Below the pieces are notes generated by a model. That model had not been told where the DNA came from and ran no database searches. It saw nothing but the letters and a program-made list of their open reading frames with translations. A program made the position numbers and the translations under genes. Shown in pieces: positions 21,948 to 29,191 of a stretch of 37,750 nucleotides of DNA. Position 1 is the first letter of the stretch. Every line of letters begins with the position of its first letter. The stretch spans positions 1-37,750 of the forward strand of contig CAJJBN010000025.1 of assembly GCA_905182435.1 (NCBI GenBank). The letters run 5' to 3'. Source of the stretch: Opitutaceae bacterium BACL24 MAG-120322-bin51 (GTDB taxonomy: Bacteria; Verrucomicrobiota; Verrucomicrobiia; Opitutales; Coraliomargaritaceae).

Positions 21948-22070
21948 CCACGACAGAAACGTTCGACACCTCTCAACAGCTCCCCGATCTCACGATCGAG
22001 GCCACGACAGAAATGTTCGACACCTCTCAACAGCTCCCCGATCTAACGATCGAGGCCACGACAGAAACGT
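21948..22070. repeat. 54-bp direct tandem repeat, 2.3 copies
   Basis: Units start at 21948, 22002 and 22056, each beginning CCACGACAGAAA; the third stops after 15 bases. The two full copies differ at only two positions that I can see (ACGTTC/ATGTTC and GATCTCAC/GATCTAAC). Units include ACACCTCTCAACAGCTCCCC. No spacer structure like a CRISPR is present, since units abut directly. Confidence 0.9.
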
Positions 22071-22072
22071 AG

Positions 22073-22184
22073 AAGCGACACTCCTGTCGCTTTGCATCGT
22101 GCAAGGTTGCGGAAACTAAAGCGACACTCCTGTCGCTTTGCATCGTGCAAGGTTGCGGAAACTAAAGCGACAAGAGTGTCGCTT
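22073..22184. repeat. 46-bp tandem repeat with 8-bp palindromic head
   Basis: Units start at 22073 and 22119 and appear identical; the third, at 22165, holds only the 20-base head. Each head is a hairpin: AAGCGACA, four bases (CTCC, CTCC, AGAG), TGTCGCTT. The remainder of the unit includes GCATCGTGCAAGGTTGCGG. This looks like a REP-type element. A related sequence occurs near 25188-25210 on the other strand. Confidence 0.9.
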
Positions 22185-22295
22185 CCACAGAAGAAAGCAA
22201 AAGCTCGGACGACTTGCCCAAACAACACTTCAGAGATAGATTCACAAACGGCAGCACTCCTGCTCGCTCTCCAACTCCCCCACTCCTCACCCACC

Positions 22296-22640
22296 ATGCC
22301 GCTCGTTCAAGTCACCTCCAACCTAGCGCTCACCGACGTGGAAAAGTCCAACTGCTTACAGACGCTTTCCAAGGCAGTTTCCGAGCTACTCGGAAAATCC
22401 GAAGACTTCGTCATGACCAGCTGGATCAGCGCGAAGATGACCATGGCTGGCACAGAACACCCAACCATGTTCGTCGACCTACGCGCGATTCGCCTACCCG
22501 AGGACGCTCCGCAACGGCTCACCGCCGAACTTTGCGAACGCATTCGTCTGACCACCGAGATTCAGGCCGATCGTATCTACATCAACTACCGCAACGAACC
22601 CCCCAGCAACTGGGGCTGGAATGGCAAGACCTTCGGCTAA
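22296..22640 (+). CDS. MIF-like tautomerase
   Basis: A 114-residue member of the tautomerase superfamily, closest in appearance to macrophage migration inhibitory factor rather than to the 60-80-residue 4-oxalocrotonate group. It begins MPLVQVTSNLAL, so the catalytic Pro-1 is exposed after Met removal, has LGKSEDFVMTSW where MIF has TGKPPQYIAVH (the GK lysine is kept), and ends with ADRIYINYRNEPPSNWGWNG then KTFG, which lines up with [20 protein letters not shown] of human MIF. The MIF CxxC thiol motif is absent. Likely a trimeric phenylpyruvate or D-dopachrome-type tautomerase; the substrate in bacteria is unknown. It follows the repeat region and is convergent with the membrane protein at 22655-23611, with 14 bp between stops. 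Confidence 0.88.
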   Translation: MPLVQVTSNLALTDVEKSNCLQTLSKAVSELLGKSEDFVMTSWISAKMTMAGTEHPTMFVDLRAIRLPEDAPQRLTAELCERIRLTTEIQADRIYINYRNEPPSNWGWNGKTFG

Positions 22641-22654
22641 CACGCGACTGAATT

Positions 22655-23611
22655 CTATCCGCGAATCTTAGTGATACTCTCTTGGGGAAAAACCCCCTTT
22701 GTTGCAGTATAATGTGTCTTGATTGCATCGATCACATGAATCGCACCCAGAAATACAAAAGTGCCGATCCACACAGCCATGGGCTCCTCGCCTTCATTGA
22801 TTAGCTCCAGATTTCCAACGATCATAGAAAACCACAAAAACAGCATAAAGAGCAGTTCAAGGACTCCCAACTTAGACCCAAGATAGATATCACCCAACCC
22901 CGGCATAAGCAATGAACGAAGCGCCGCCTGCTTAGGCGTCTTGTATTCCAACTGACAATGATTGCAACTAGGAGCACTCTTCAAATGGACAGGCTCATAG
23001 CAAGCAGGGCAAAGATTGGTAATCGAAGGCGCGCGCTTATCGATCAAATCGACATTGTCTGCGATTAAAGGATTCAAGAATTCTTTAAGGAACTTACGAT
23101 CCTTCCCCGCGATACGCGCAAAGACGACAGATTTCTTATTACGGAACTTAAGCGACAGTGATCCCGTAAACGATGATTTCACACAGATCAGATCCGCATA
23201 ATTAATCACGCTCACAAACTTCCCCAGTTTCTGTTTACCTGTAATGTGGATCAACAGAATACGCTCAGAAGTAAAGACAAAGGCATTATGATTATAATAA
23301 TACATAATCCAACCGATGAATAACTGCTCTAGGCTGCTTTGCTTAATGCCATCCGTCAGATAGAGGACACGTTCCCCCTCTTGAAGCATGCCCCGAATCA
23401 CTGAATCAAGCACCTGTAGCTGCTTCAGCTTCGACTTCGCCAGACGCTTATTAAAAAAGCCATCCAGATTGAACATTTGCTCAAATTCATATGGACTACA
23501 CTCAACTGGTAAGCTCATCAAATCCTCTGGCTTAACAGCCGATTCAAGATCCAACAATTGAGGTGTCGGCGCAGTGTTCACTTCATCCGGGGTAAGTCCT
23601 TCAGTATTCAC
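22655..23611 (-). CDS. Membrane protein with PH-like domain and zinc ribbon
   Basis: About 318 residues from the proposed GTG at 23611 (NTEGLTPDEVNTAPTP); a TTG at 23674 in the same frame is an alternative preceded by weaker coding sequence. Residues about 75-190 look like a bacterial PH-type domain: GERVLYLTDGIKQ, then FVFTSERILLIHITGKQKLG and SVINYADLICVKSSFTGSLS. A four-cysteine zinc ribbon follows (CPACYEPVHLKSAPSCNHC, residues about 220-240). The C-terminus has hydrophobic helices (LELLFMLFLWFSMIVGNLEL and AVWIGTFVFLGAIHVIDAI) beginning with a GLGDIYLGSKLG turn as in TM2-like proteins. Probably an inner-membrane protein with a cytoplasmic head. The function is unknown. Confidence 0.7.
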   Translation of the reverse strand: MNTEGLTPDEVNTAPTPQLLDLESAVKPEDLMSLPVECSPYEFEQMFNLDGFFNKRLAKSKLKQLQVLDSVIRGMLQEGERVLYLTDGIKQSSLEQLFIGWIMYYYNHNAFVFTSERILLIHITGKQKLGKFVSVINYADLICVKSSFTGSLSLKFRNKKSVVFARIAGKDRKFLKEFLNPLIADNVDLIDKRAPSITNLCPACYEPVHLKSAPSCNHCQLEYKTPKQAALRSLLMPGLGDIYLGSKLGVLELLFMLFLWFSMIVGNLELINEGEEPMAVWIGTFVFLGAIHVIDAIKTHYTATKGVFPQESITKIRG

Positions 23612-23804
23612 GAATACATGCGATGCTAAAAGCAGGCGCAAAAGTCTAACAAAAACGAAAACTGTTTCCTCCAACGCAACGTGTCAGTTGGTTATCCACC
23701 TTGAGCCTACCGAAGAACTCACGCCCTCAGTGGTTTAAACCTACATCTGGTCACTCCTCACTATTTTCCAGAGGGAAAGCCTCAGCTTCACTCTTCTTCA
23801 GCCC

Positions 23805-24245
23805 TCAGGCCTCAGCTTTCCAAAAGCGCGTGATCTCCGACAAGATCCAGTGCTTCTCTTCTTCTTTTAGAGTCGAACCAAACTTCAGGTCCCTGGCGCC
23901 TTCAAATACCAATCCGATGCCATAGACTGGCACGTTGTTGCTTTTATAACAAACTACCCGCTCGACAGTTCGAAGCGCATCAAACGGCCGGACTTTCGTC
24001 CATGACTTTCCAAAGATCGTGCGCGATAGCGTGACCGTCTGCCGATCCATCAAGATCGCGACCTCGCCCTTCAACAGATACAGAAAAACACCAAAGGTGA
24101 CCGCACCCGCTATAAGAAATGGGATCATAAAAAACGTGCCGCCAAGGTCGCCCGATTTGAACGCGGCAAAGAACATGGCATAACATCCAAGGTTCCAAAC
24201 CGTTGTGAACAGCAAGAAGAACAAAGTGATCCCCCGTAATCCCAT
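23805..24245 (-). CDS. Small membrane protein with PH-like C-terminus
   Basis: 146 residues with two transmembrane helices at the start (GITLFFLLFTTVWNLGCYAM and FFMIPFLIAGAVTFGVFLYL), then a beta-rich cytoplasmic tail (GEVAILMDRQTVTLSRTIFG, VYGIGLVFEGARDLKFGSTL) ending in a helix (EEKHWILSEITRFWKAEA). The two-helix hairpin plus PH-like beta domain resembles small bacterial membrane PH proteins; no specific family is claimed. It lies 190 bp from the start of the PH/zinc-ribbon protein on the same strand, so the pair may be related in function. Confidence 0.65.
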   Translation of the reverse strand: MGLRGITLFFLLFTTVWNLGCYAMFFAAFKSGDLGGTFFMIPFLIAGAVTFGVFLYLLKGEVAILMDRQTVTLSRTIFGKSWTKVRPFDALRTVERVVCYKSNNVPVYGIGLVFEGARDLKFGSTLKEEEKHWILSEITRFWKAEA

Positions 24246-24408
24246 CGGCGGCAGAAACCACTCCCCATTTTATTGCCTGGCAGTAAATCCCCCGCGTTCA
24301 TATATGAACAGTTTTTAAGGTTTTCAGATTAACGGATTGAGCGAGCCATGCCGAATCAACTATTCATCTGGCAACTTACAAGCCATTCCACCCCCGCGTT
24401 TCAATTAT

Positions 24409-25131
24409 ATGCGACATCTCACCTCCCTTCTCCTAATCGGAATTCAAACCCTCGCTGGCGCTGTATTTGCCAGCGAATGCGCAGCCGCCGAACTCACCCC
24501 CCTAAACAGCACCGATGGGCGCAGCATTCACGCGGCAATTGATAATTTCAATCCACGCAACAACCAATTGTCAGTGCGTATCAACGGGCAAGGCAAACTG
24601 GTCACTTTTGGAATCGATCGCCTCGACAAGGCCTCGCAGCAGATCGTCGCCGATTGGTATGAGGTCTATTCCGTAGTTAAGTCACTGACTATTCGGTCGG
24701 AACGTATTCCTGCAAAAAACAAGAAGGAGCGCCTTTTTGAAATCGAACTCTCCTGTGCAGCCGAAAAAGACATTAAGGATGTGCGGATTGATTATATCGT
24801 GCCAATCAAACGAAGCGTGATGAAACCCGAAGAAAACAGCACTGCAAAAACTGTTAAATATGAAAGAGTCACAGAGGATACGGTCATCGAAGGCTCAATC
24901 GACGTCGGAACAATAGTGGCTCGTAGCAAACGTAATGTCTACTCTGAAGCCATTGAAGCGACCTCAATTCAAAGCATTCCACAAGGTGAGGACAAGGATC
25001 CCAAGGAAGTCACGAATAAGCACTCAATTAAGGGGATTCTACTGAAGGTCTATATCGACGATAAACTGATACGTGAGTATGAGTCGCAGAATGGTGTAAA
25101 GGAACTCATTGCAAAATACAGCAAGGGCTAA
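24409..25131 (+). CDS. Secreted protein with SHD1-like domain
   Basis: From ATG 24409 the product has 240 residues and opens with a signal peptide (MRHLTSLLLIGIQTLAGAVF followed by ASECAAAELT). Residues about 28-75 (TSTDGRSIHAAIDNFNP-like segment, then QLSVRINGQGKLVTFGIDRL) resemble the SHD1-type beta domain common in secreted proteins of Planctomycetota and Verrucomicrobiota, where a WxxxDGR start and a fPlsrLs end are usual. The rest (residues 85-240) is beta-rich with TIRSERIPAKNKKERLFEIE and two long lysine/glutamate-rich stretches; no family recognised. An in-frame start at 24337 would hide the signal peptide and is less likely. Confidence 0.75.
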   Translation: MRHLTSLLLIGIQTLAGAVFASECAAAELTPLNSTDGRSIHAAIDNFNPRNNQLSVRINGQGKLVTFGIDRLDKASQQIVADWYEVYSVVKSLTIRSERIPAKNKKERLFEIELSCAAEKDIKDVRIDYIVPIKRSVMKPEENSTAKTVKYERVTEDTVIEGSIDVGTIVARSKRNVYSEAIEATSIQSIPQGEDKDPKEVTNKHSIKGILLKVYIDDKLIREYESQNGVKELIAKYSKG

Positions 25132-25187
25132 AAACGAAGTATTCCAATCATTGCGACACCATCAGGTGCACTAAGTTAGAAACAACA

Positions 25188-25210
25188 GCCACAGGAGCGG
25201 CGCTTCTACG
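25188..25210 (-). repeat. Dispersed relative of the 46-bp repeat
   Basis: Read on the minus strand, this 23-base block matches 22068-22090 at 20 of 23 positions: both read CGTAGAAGCG, three bases, CTCCTGT, then a GC-rich end. The core GCCACAGGAGCG (plus strand) occurs once more at 33455-33466. This supports a dispersed repeat family in the genome. Confidence 0.6.
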
Positions 25211-25245
25211 CTGGAAAAAGCCGACGACTCCACTACGCTTCGCGC

Positions 25246-26098
25246 ATGAATTCTGAAACTGTCGCACTCATTGGTCTCGGGCTCATCGGCTCCATCTGGG
25301 CCGATCATTATAAAACAGATGGCTGCTTGGCCGCGTCGTGGAATCGCACGTCGAAGCCGGAACTCGACCTGATGCAAGCCACGCTCGCGGAGTGCGCCGA
25401 GCGTGCGACGCTCTTACAAGTGTGCCTCTACGATGCGGCGTCGGTCGAATCGGTGTTGGACCAACTACTCCCCTACCTCACTGAGAAGCATTGTGTGATT
25501 CAGTCCTCAACGATCGACAGTGCCAGTGCCGAGCGAATTGCACTGCGAGTGCGTGCCACCGGTGCAGCTTATGTCGAATCCCCGTTTACCGGCAGCAAGC
25601 CTGCGGCGGAAGTGCGCAAGACCGTCTTTTTTATGGGTGGCGAGCCAGCCGACATCGCACGCGTGCAACCCACACTGGCCCTAATCTCCGCTCAGCAATT
25701 CGCGATCGGCACGCCCGCTCAAGCGGCCACCATCAAGCTGGCCATGAACCTGCAAATCGCGGCGATCACGCAGGCGCTGTGCGAAAGCATCAGCATGAGC
25801 CGTGATGCGGGTATCGCAGACGACTGCTTCTTCGCCGTGATGAAGCAAAACGTCGCATGGTCGGGACTTGGCCGCGCTCAAGGAGCCCAAGCTGCGTGAC
25901 GCCGATGATATCGCAGTCCGCAATTCTCGATCAAGAACATGCACAAGGATATGCGCCTCGCCCAACAGAGCAGCCAAGCCGAGTTACCGCTGCCATTGCT
26001 CAACACTGTGCTGCGCATGCCTGCACCAAAGCCGAGAAGCCGCCGGCCACGGCGAAGACGACTTCATTATCGCTCTGATTCGTGCGCTGGAGAGCTAG
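25246..26098 (+). CDS. NAD(P)-dependent beta-hydroxyacid dehydrogenase family protein (three frameshifts)
   Basis: A 3-hydroxyisobutyrate dehydrogenase-like oxidoreductase of about 283 residues. The Rossmann start is [17 protein letters not shown] with GxGxx[15 protein letters not shown] is the substrate-binding segment (GG replaced by TG), and [10 protein letters not shown] carries the catalytic lysine and asparagine of the KxxxN motif. After NVAWSGL the frame shifts near 25866 to [18 protein letters not shown], near 25920 to [20 protein letters not shown], and near 26020 to a final part ending [19 protein letters not shown] with stop at 26098. The joined C-terminus is a normal helical dimerisation domain. 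Substrate class (hydroxyisobutyrate, tartronate semialdehyde, glyoxylate or succinic semialdehyde) cannot be decided; a GLYR-like member is possible. Three single-base shifts within 160 bp suggest poor local sequence. Confidence 0.85.
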
Positions 26099-26108
26099 TG
26101 ATAGTGAA

Positions 26109-26180
26109 ACAGACATTGCTGCCTGTTCCTCAACCAGAGAAAAACAGGCAGCACGTAGAGGAACAGACAGCAATGTCTGT
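26109..26180. repeat. Large imperfect inverted repeat with alternative inner hairpin
   Basis: The arms 26109-26131 and 26158-26180 pair at 22 of 23 positions (outer part ACAGACATTGCTG with CAGCAATGTCTGT). Inside, TGCTGCCTGTT (26117-26127) pairs perfectly with AACAGGCAGCA (26143-26153), and uses bases of the left arm, so the two foldings exclude each other. It lies 10 bp after the dehydrogenase stop and before a minus-strand gene that ends at 26266. No T-run follows; it looks like a dispersed palindromic element. Confidence 0.75.
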
Positions 26181-26265
26181 AGCACTCTCACTTCTCACTC
26201 CTCACTCGCCGCTGGCGCACAATTCGGCGTTGCCGACTCACGCCTCACTCCGTGCGCTGCACGGC

Positions 26266-27483
26266 CTAGCGTCCGCGTCGGATCTCGGAGCCCTTGAACT
26301 GCACGCGCACTCGGTATACGAGCTTGATGCGAGTCTTGATTTTGAACGTTTTGGGATCAATCGAATCAGGCACTTCATCGCGATGGATATCAATGATGGC
26401 ATGATAACCACGCTCAGAGAAAATATCGATGAGCATGGTCAGCGCATCCGCATCGCCAAAGGTGGTATCTTCGGTATTCACCACAGCCATTCCAGAAATC
26501 GCGTGGCGCTGAATGATCGGCATAAAAACACGATTAATCGTATTCACTACTTTAGAAAACAACTCCTGTTGGCGTTGCTCGTAGGTATCGAGGCGATCTA
26601 CCAAGTCCTGGCGAGCATGTGCCGATATCGTGCTGGCAATCGGGATGGAAGAAAGGCGGTCGTAAGTGGCTTCGTCGAGTTCAAGAGAGCCTTGATAGCG
26701 CAGCTCTTTATCAATACGTGCCCGCACTTCATCGAACGTGCCATGCGCATTGATGAAGTGATAGAAGAATATCGCTCGAAGATCTTTGAGTGCCCCGTAG
26801 GTTTTTTCTTTAAAAGTACGGTAACGATTGAGCGCGGCAACTGGATCGAGGTCCGTCGTCCGCATTTCCATGAGTTCGCCATCACCAGACTCGCGCACTT
26901 CCTCGTTATGGATGCGCGACTGCTCGCCACGGTAGAGCTGGCGTCGGACGCTCTCCTTCTCATCGACGAAGAGCACCACAATATGGAAGTGTGGCTTCTT
27001 TAAATACTGAGCAAATAGCGTATCGGCATACTTATTACGTAAGCCGACTAGCTTATTAAACAGCAACTTGACACACTCCACCTGCACTTTGGTGCGAGGA
27101 AAGCCGTCCACCACAGCACCAGTCTGAAAGATCGGCTCTAGCAGCTTGCGCAAAATAATCCCGACCACTTCGCGGTCGCCCACGAGCATGCCGGCATCGA
27201 TCATCTGCTTCGCTTCAGCGCTCTCCAATAGCGAACTGACGACCACTGGCGGTGCAGTCAAATCGCGAAACTTCATAATGAAGTCAGTATTGGTGCCTTT
27301 ACCTGCACCAGGCGCACCATTGAGCCAAAAAATCTCTTTAGGAAAACGCAGATTTTCCTCACCAAATTCGTCGACCAGCACCGCCCAGACCGACTGGAAG
27401 ATAAATTGCGCGTCTTTAACCTCAAGGTCATGAAGTTTTTTGCTGTCGATTTTAGAAACTGTGTCGGCTGGTGTGGAAGCCAT
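26266..27483 (-). CDS. Adenylate-kinase-like nucleoside monophosphate kinase with extra C-terminal region
   Basis: A 405-residue protein. Residues 56-63 are a P-loop GAPGAGKG preceded by FWLNG, residues about 126-130 are DGFPR, the nucleotide-monophosphate signature of adenylate kinases, and [18 protein letters not shown] (about residues 176-193) may hold the LID arginines. Normal adenylate kinase is about 185-220 residues. Here a 55-residue helical N-terminus and about 130-160 C-terminal residues ([20 protein letters not shown], then [20 protein letters not shown] and [20 protein letters not shown]) are added. The C-terminal part is not a domain I recognise. It may be a second regulatory or nucleotide-binding unit. 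It is transcribed in the same direction as lpxK, which ends about 110 bp upstream. Confidence 0.75.
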   Translation of the reverse strand: MASTPADTVSKIDSKKLHDLEVKDAQFIFQSVWAVLVDEFGEENLRFPKEIFWLNGAPGAGKGTNTDFIMKFRDLTAPPVVVSSLLESAEAKQMIDAGMLVGDREVVGIILRKLLEPIFQTGAVVDGFPRTKVQVECVKLLFNKLVGLRNKYADTLFAQYLKKPHFHIVVLFVDEKESVRRQLYRGEQSRIHNEEVRESGDGELMEMRTTDLDPVAALNRYRTFKEKTYGALKDLRAIFFYHFINAHGTFDEVRARIDKELRYQGSLELDEATYDRLSSIPIASTISAHARQDLVDRLDTYEQRQQELFSKVVNTINRVFMPIIQRHAISGMAVVNTEDTTFGDADALTMLIDIFSERGYHAIIDIHRDEVPDSIDPKTFKIKTRIKLVYRVRVQFKGSEIRRGR

Positions 27484-27592
27484 TGTAATAATATTGATTA
27501 GTTAGTCTATGTCAGAGGAAAACAAAGATAAGTGGCGAAAAGGTGACTGGCATTCAAGCCCCATTCACTGCGCATTCAACTATTCTCGAAAC

Positions 27593-28807
27593 TCAGGTAG
27601 GGCGCGTCATCTGCGCAGATGTATTTCGAGGCAGGCAAATACGAGCGGCCGCTCCCTCGAAGTCCTCCTCCCCTGAGAGAATGTCGATTTCGAGCCGAAG
27701 GAAATAAATCGGAATGCTGGGCTTAATATCTTCAAACAAGCGCACGGCATCTTTTTCGGTGGTTACAATCATATCGAGCTCGGCCTCAGCCGCCTGATCG
27801 TAGACATGCTGAATTTCCGCACGCGAAAAGCGGTGATGGTCAAGGAAACGGTGATTATAGCGAATCTCGGCTCCGTAGCCGCGCAGCATATTCTCAAAGC
27901 TCTCCGGAGAGGCGATTCCGCTGAATGCGGCGATGTGCGCGCCCTTCAAGGTATCTAGCGGCAAGCGCGCGCCGCCATCGATGGCCTGTAAATATTGCGG
28001 CTGATGAGAGCATTCGATGATTTCCGCCTTCGGGTTGTGCTCACGGATCAATTCGAGCAAGGCATCGTCTTGAGTGCCGTCGGACTTGGTCAGAAAAATG
28101 TAGCTTGCTCGGGAAAGATGCTTGATCGGTTCGCGCAAAATGCCGCGCGGCAACAGGTGCTGATTCCCAAATGGATTGGTCTTATCAACCAGCAGCAAAT
28201 TCAAGCGGCCCTTGAGCGGCAAGTACTGAAACCCATCGTCGAGAATCAGCGTGTCACAACCAAAGCGTCGGATCGCGAACGAACCGGCCTTGACGCGATT
28301 TTTATCACACAGCACAACCACCCCTGGCAAGTTACACGCGAGCATATACGGCTCATCACCAGCGACTTCCGAGTCAAGCAGGACATTCTTACCATCACTG
28401 ACTATTTTTGGTGGTGTCTCCTCGCCATGCGTCAGCTTACGCCATATTTTTTTAGTTAGTGGCTCTTTCTTACTCTTATATCCACGGCTGAGAATTGCGA
28501 CCTTACGGCCACGCTCGGTCAAAGTGCGGGCAAATTTCTCCACCACCGGCGTCTTGCCCGTGCCACCGACCGTCAAATTTCCCACCACCACGACTAGGCA
28601 GCCTAGTGGTTTGTTGCGCAGAATACGGTGCTCATAGAGATACCAGCGCAGCTGCACGATAAAACTGAACAGAAACGAGAGTACATATAGGAAGGAGCCA
28701 AACAGCTCAGCCGCGCGGCCATGCTGCCGATCGTAGATTACATCCGCAGTGAATTGGGCAAAGTCATTGGCCTTGCGCGCTAGATCTTCGCGGAATTTAC
28801 GGAGCAT
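27593..28807 (-). CDS. lpxK: Tetraacyldisaccharide 4'-kinase
   Basis: An inner-membrane-associated kinase that phosphorylates the 4' position of lipid A disaccharide precursor. It has 404 residues. A hydrophobic N-terminal helix ([20 protein letters not shown]) is followed by [16 protein letters not shown], the Walker A motif typical of LpxK, then [31 protein letters not shown] and [20 protein letters not shown], the DDGFQ active-site signature. The DKNR and HHRFS motifs are also seen, as is [10 protein letters not shown] near the C-terminus. It shows the organism makes lipid A. The N-terminal 60 residues are longer than in E. coli. A shadow frame on the other strand is ignored. The gene is alone in its direction apart from the downstream kinase-like gene. 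Confidence 0.94.
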   Translation of the reverse strand: MLRKFREDLARKANDFAQFTADVIYDRQHGRAAELFGSFLYVLSFLFSFIVQLRWYLYEHRILRNKPLGCLVVVVGNLTVGGTGKTPVVEKFARTLTERGRKVAILSRGYKSKKEPLTKKIWRKLTHGEETPPKIVSDGKNVLLDSEVAGDEPYMLACNLPGVVVLCDKNRVKAGSFAIRRFGCDTLILDDGFQYLPLKGRLNLLLVDKTNPFGNQHLLPRGILREPIKHLSRASYIFLTKSDGTQDDALLELIREHNPKAEIIECSHQPQYLQAIDGGARLPLDTLKGAHIAAFSGIASPESFENMLRGYGAEIRYNHRFLDHHRFSRAEIQHVYDQAAEAELDMIVTTEKDAVRLFEDIKPSIPIYFLRLEIDILSGEEDFEGAAARICLPRNTSAQMTRPT

Positions 28808-29191
28808 AAAAAGGAGTGCGAGTGGTGAGTTTTGTGCTGAGGCAGATATGGCAAAAATGAGAAACAGGGTTGACGCCGGTTTTATTCGCCTGTTTTACCG
28901 AAAACCTAGCGACTCTGATTTGCATAGGTCAAAGCAATGCATAATAGATTGAGATCGCCAAACTCCATTTCTCTCTACACACGATAAATCTCACACTTTT
29001 TATTCAATGAGCCTCCGCACCAGCAATCTCTTAGTTACAAGCCACGGAATTCACCCGTGTCGAATCGACTTTGCGCGGCTGCCCAACTTACTAAACACCC
29101 CGCCCCAGTAACACACTTATAGTGTCCAGCTTCAAAGAGCCTCCATTCACCACGGAGGCTCAGCACTTTACAGACCGACAGATTCGAACAC
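28808..29191. other. Divergent gap between lpxK and topB
   Basis: About 385 bp with no gene. It must hold promoters for both lpxK and topB. TTGCAT near 28919 with TAATAG-like sequence 17 bases on is a weak plus-strand candidate only. A perfect 8-bp hairpin lies at 29137-29161 in the topB leader; GAGCCTCC, its left arm, also occurs near 29008. Confidence 0.5.
29137..29161 (+). promoter_or_regulatory. Hairpin in the topB leader
   Basis: GAGCCTCC (29137-29144) and GGAGGCTC (29154-29161) pair perfectly over a 9-base loop, ending 30 bases before the topB ATG. No T-run follows. It could stabilise the mRNA or affect start-site access; function unknown. Confidence 0.45.

Larger units (their letters stand above)
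21876..22295. other. Gene-free repeat region between gyrA and the tautomerase
   Basis: About 420 bp without a credible gene; the open frames crossing it simply translate the repeats. It holds a 54-bp tandem repeat (21948-22070) and a 46-bp palindrome-bearing tandem repeat (22073-22184), listed separately. The last 100 bp before the tautomerase start are C-rich and show no clear promoter. Confidence 0.7.

Noticed and set aside
21948..22184. Possible CRISPR array
   Set aside because: Units abut without unique spacers, there are two unrelated unit lengths, and no cas gene is near.
25939..27003. Long plus-strand open frame (354 residues) opposite the adenylate-kinase-like gene
   Set aside because: Its first 25 codons are part of the frameshifted dehydrogenase; the rest mirrors the kinase codons on the other strand and has no conserved motif.
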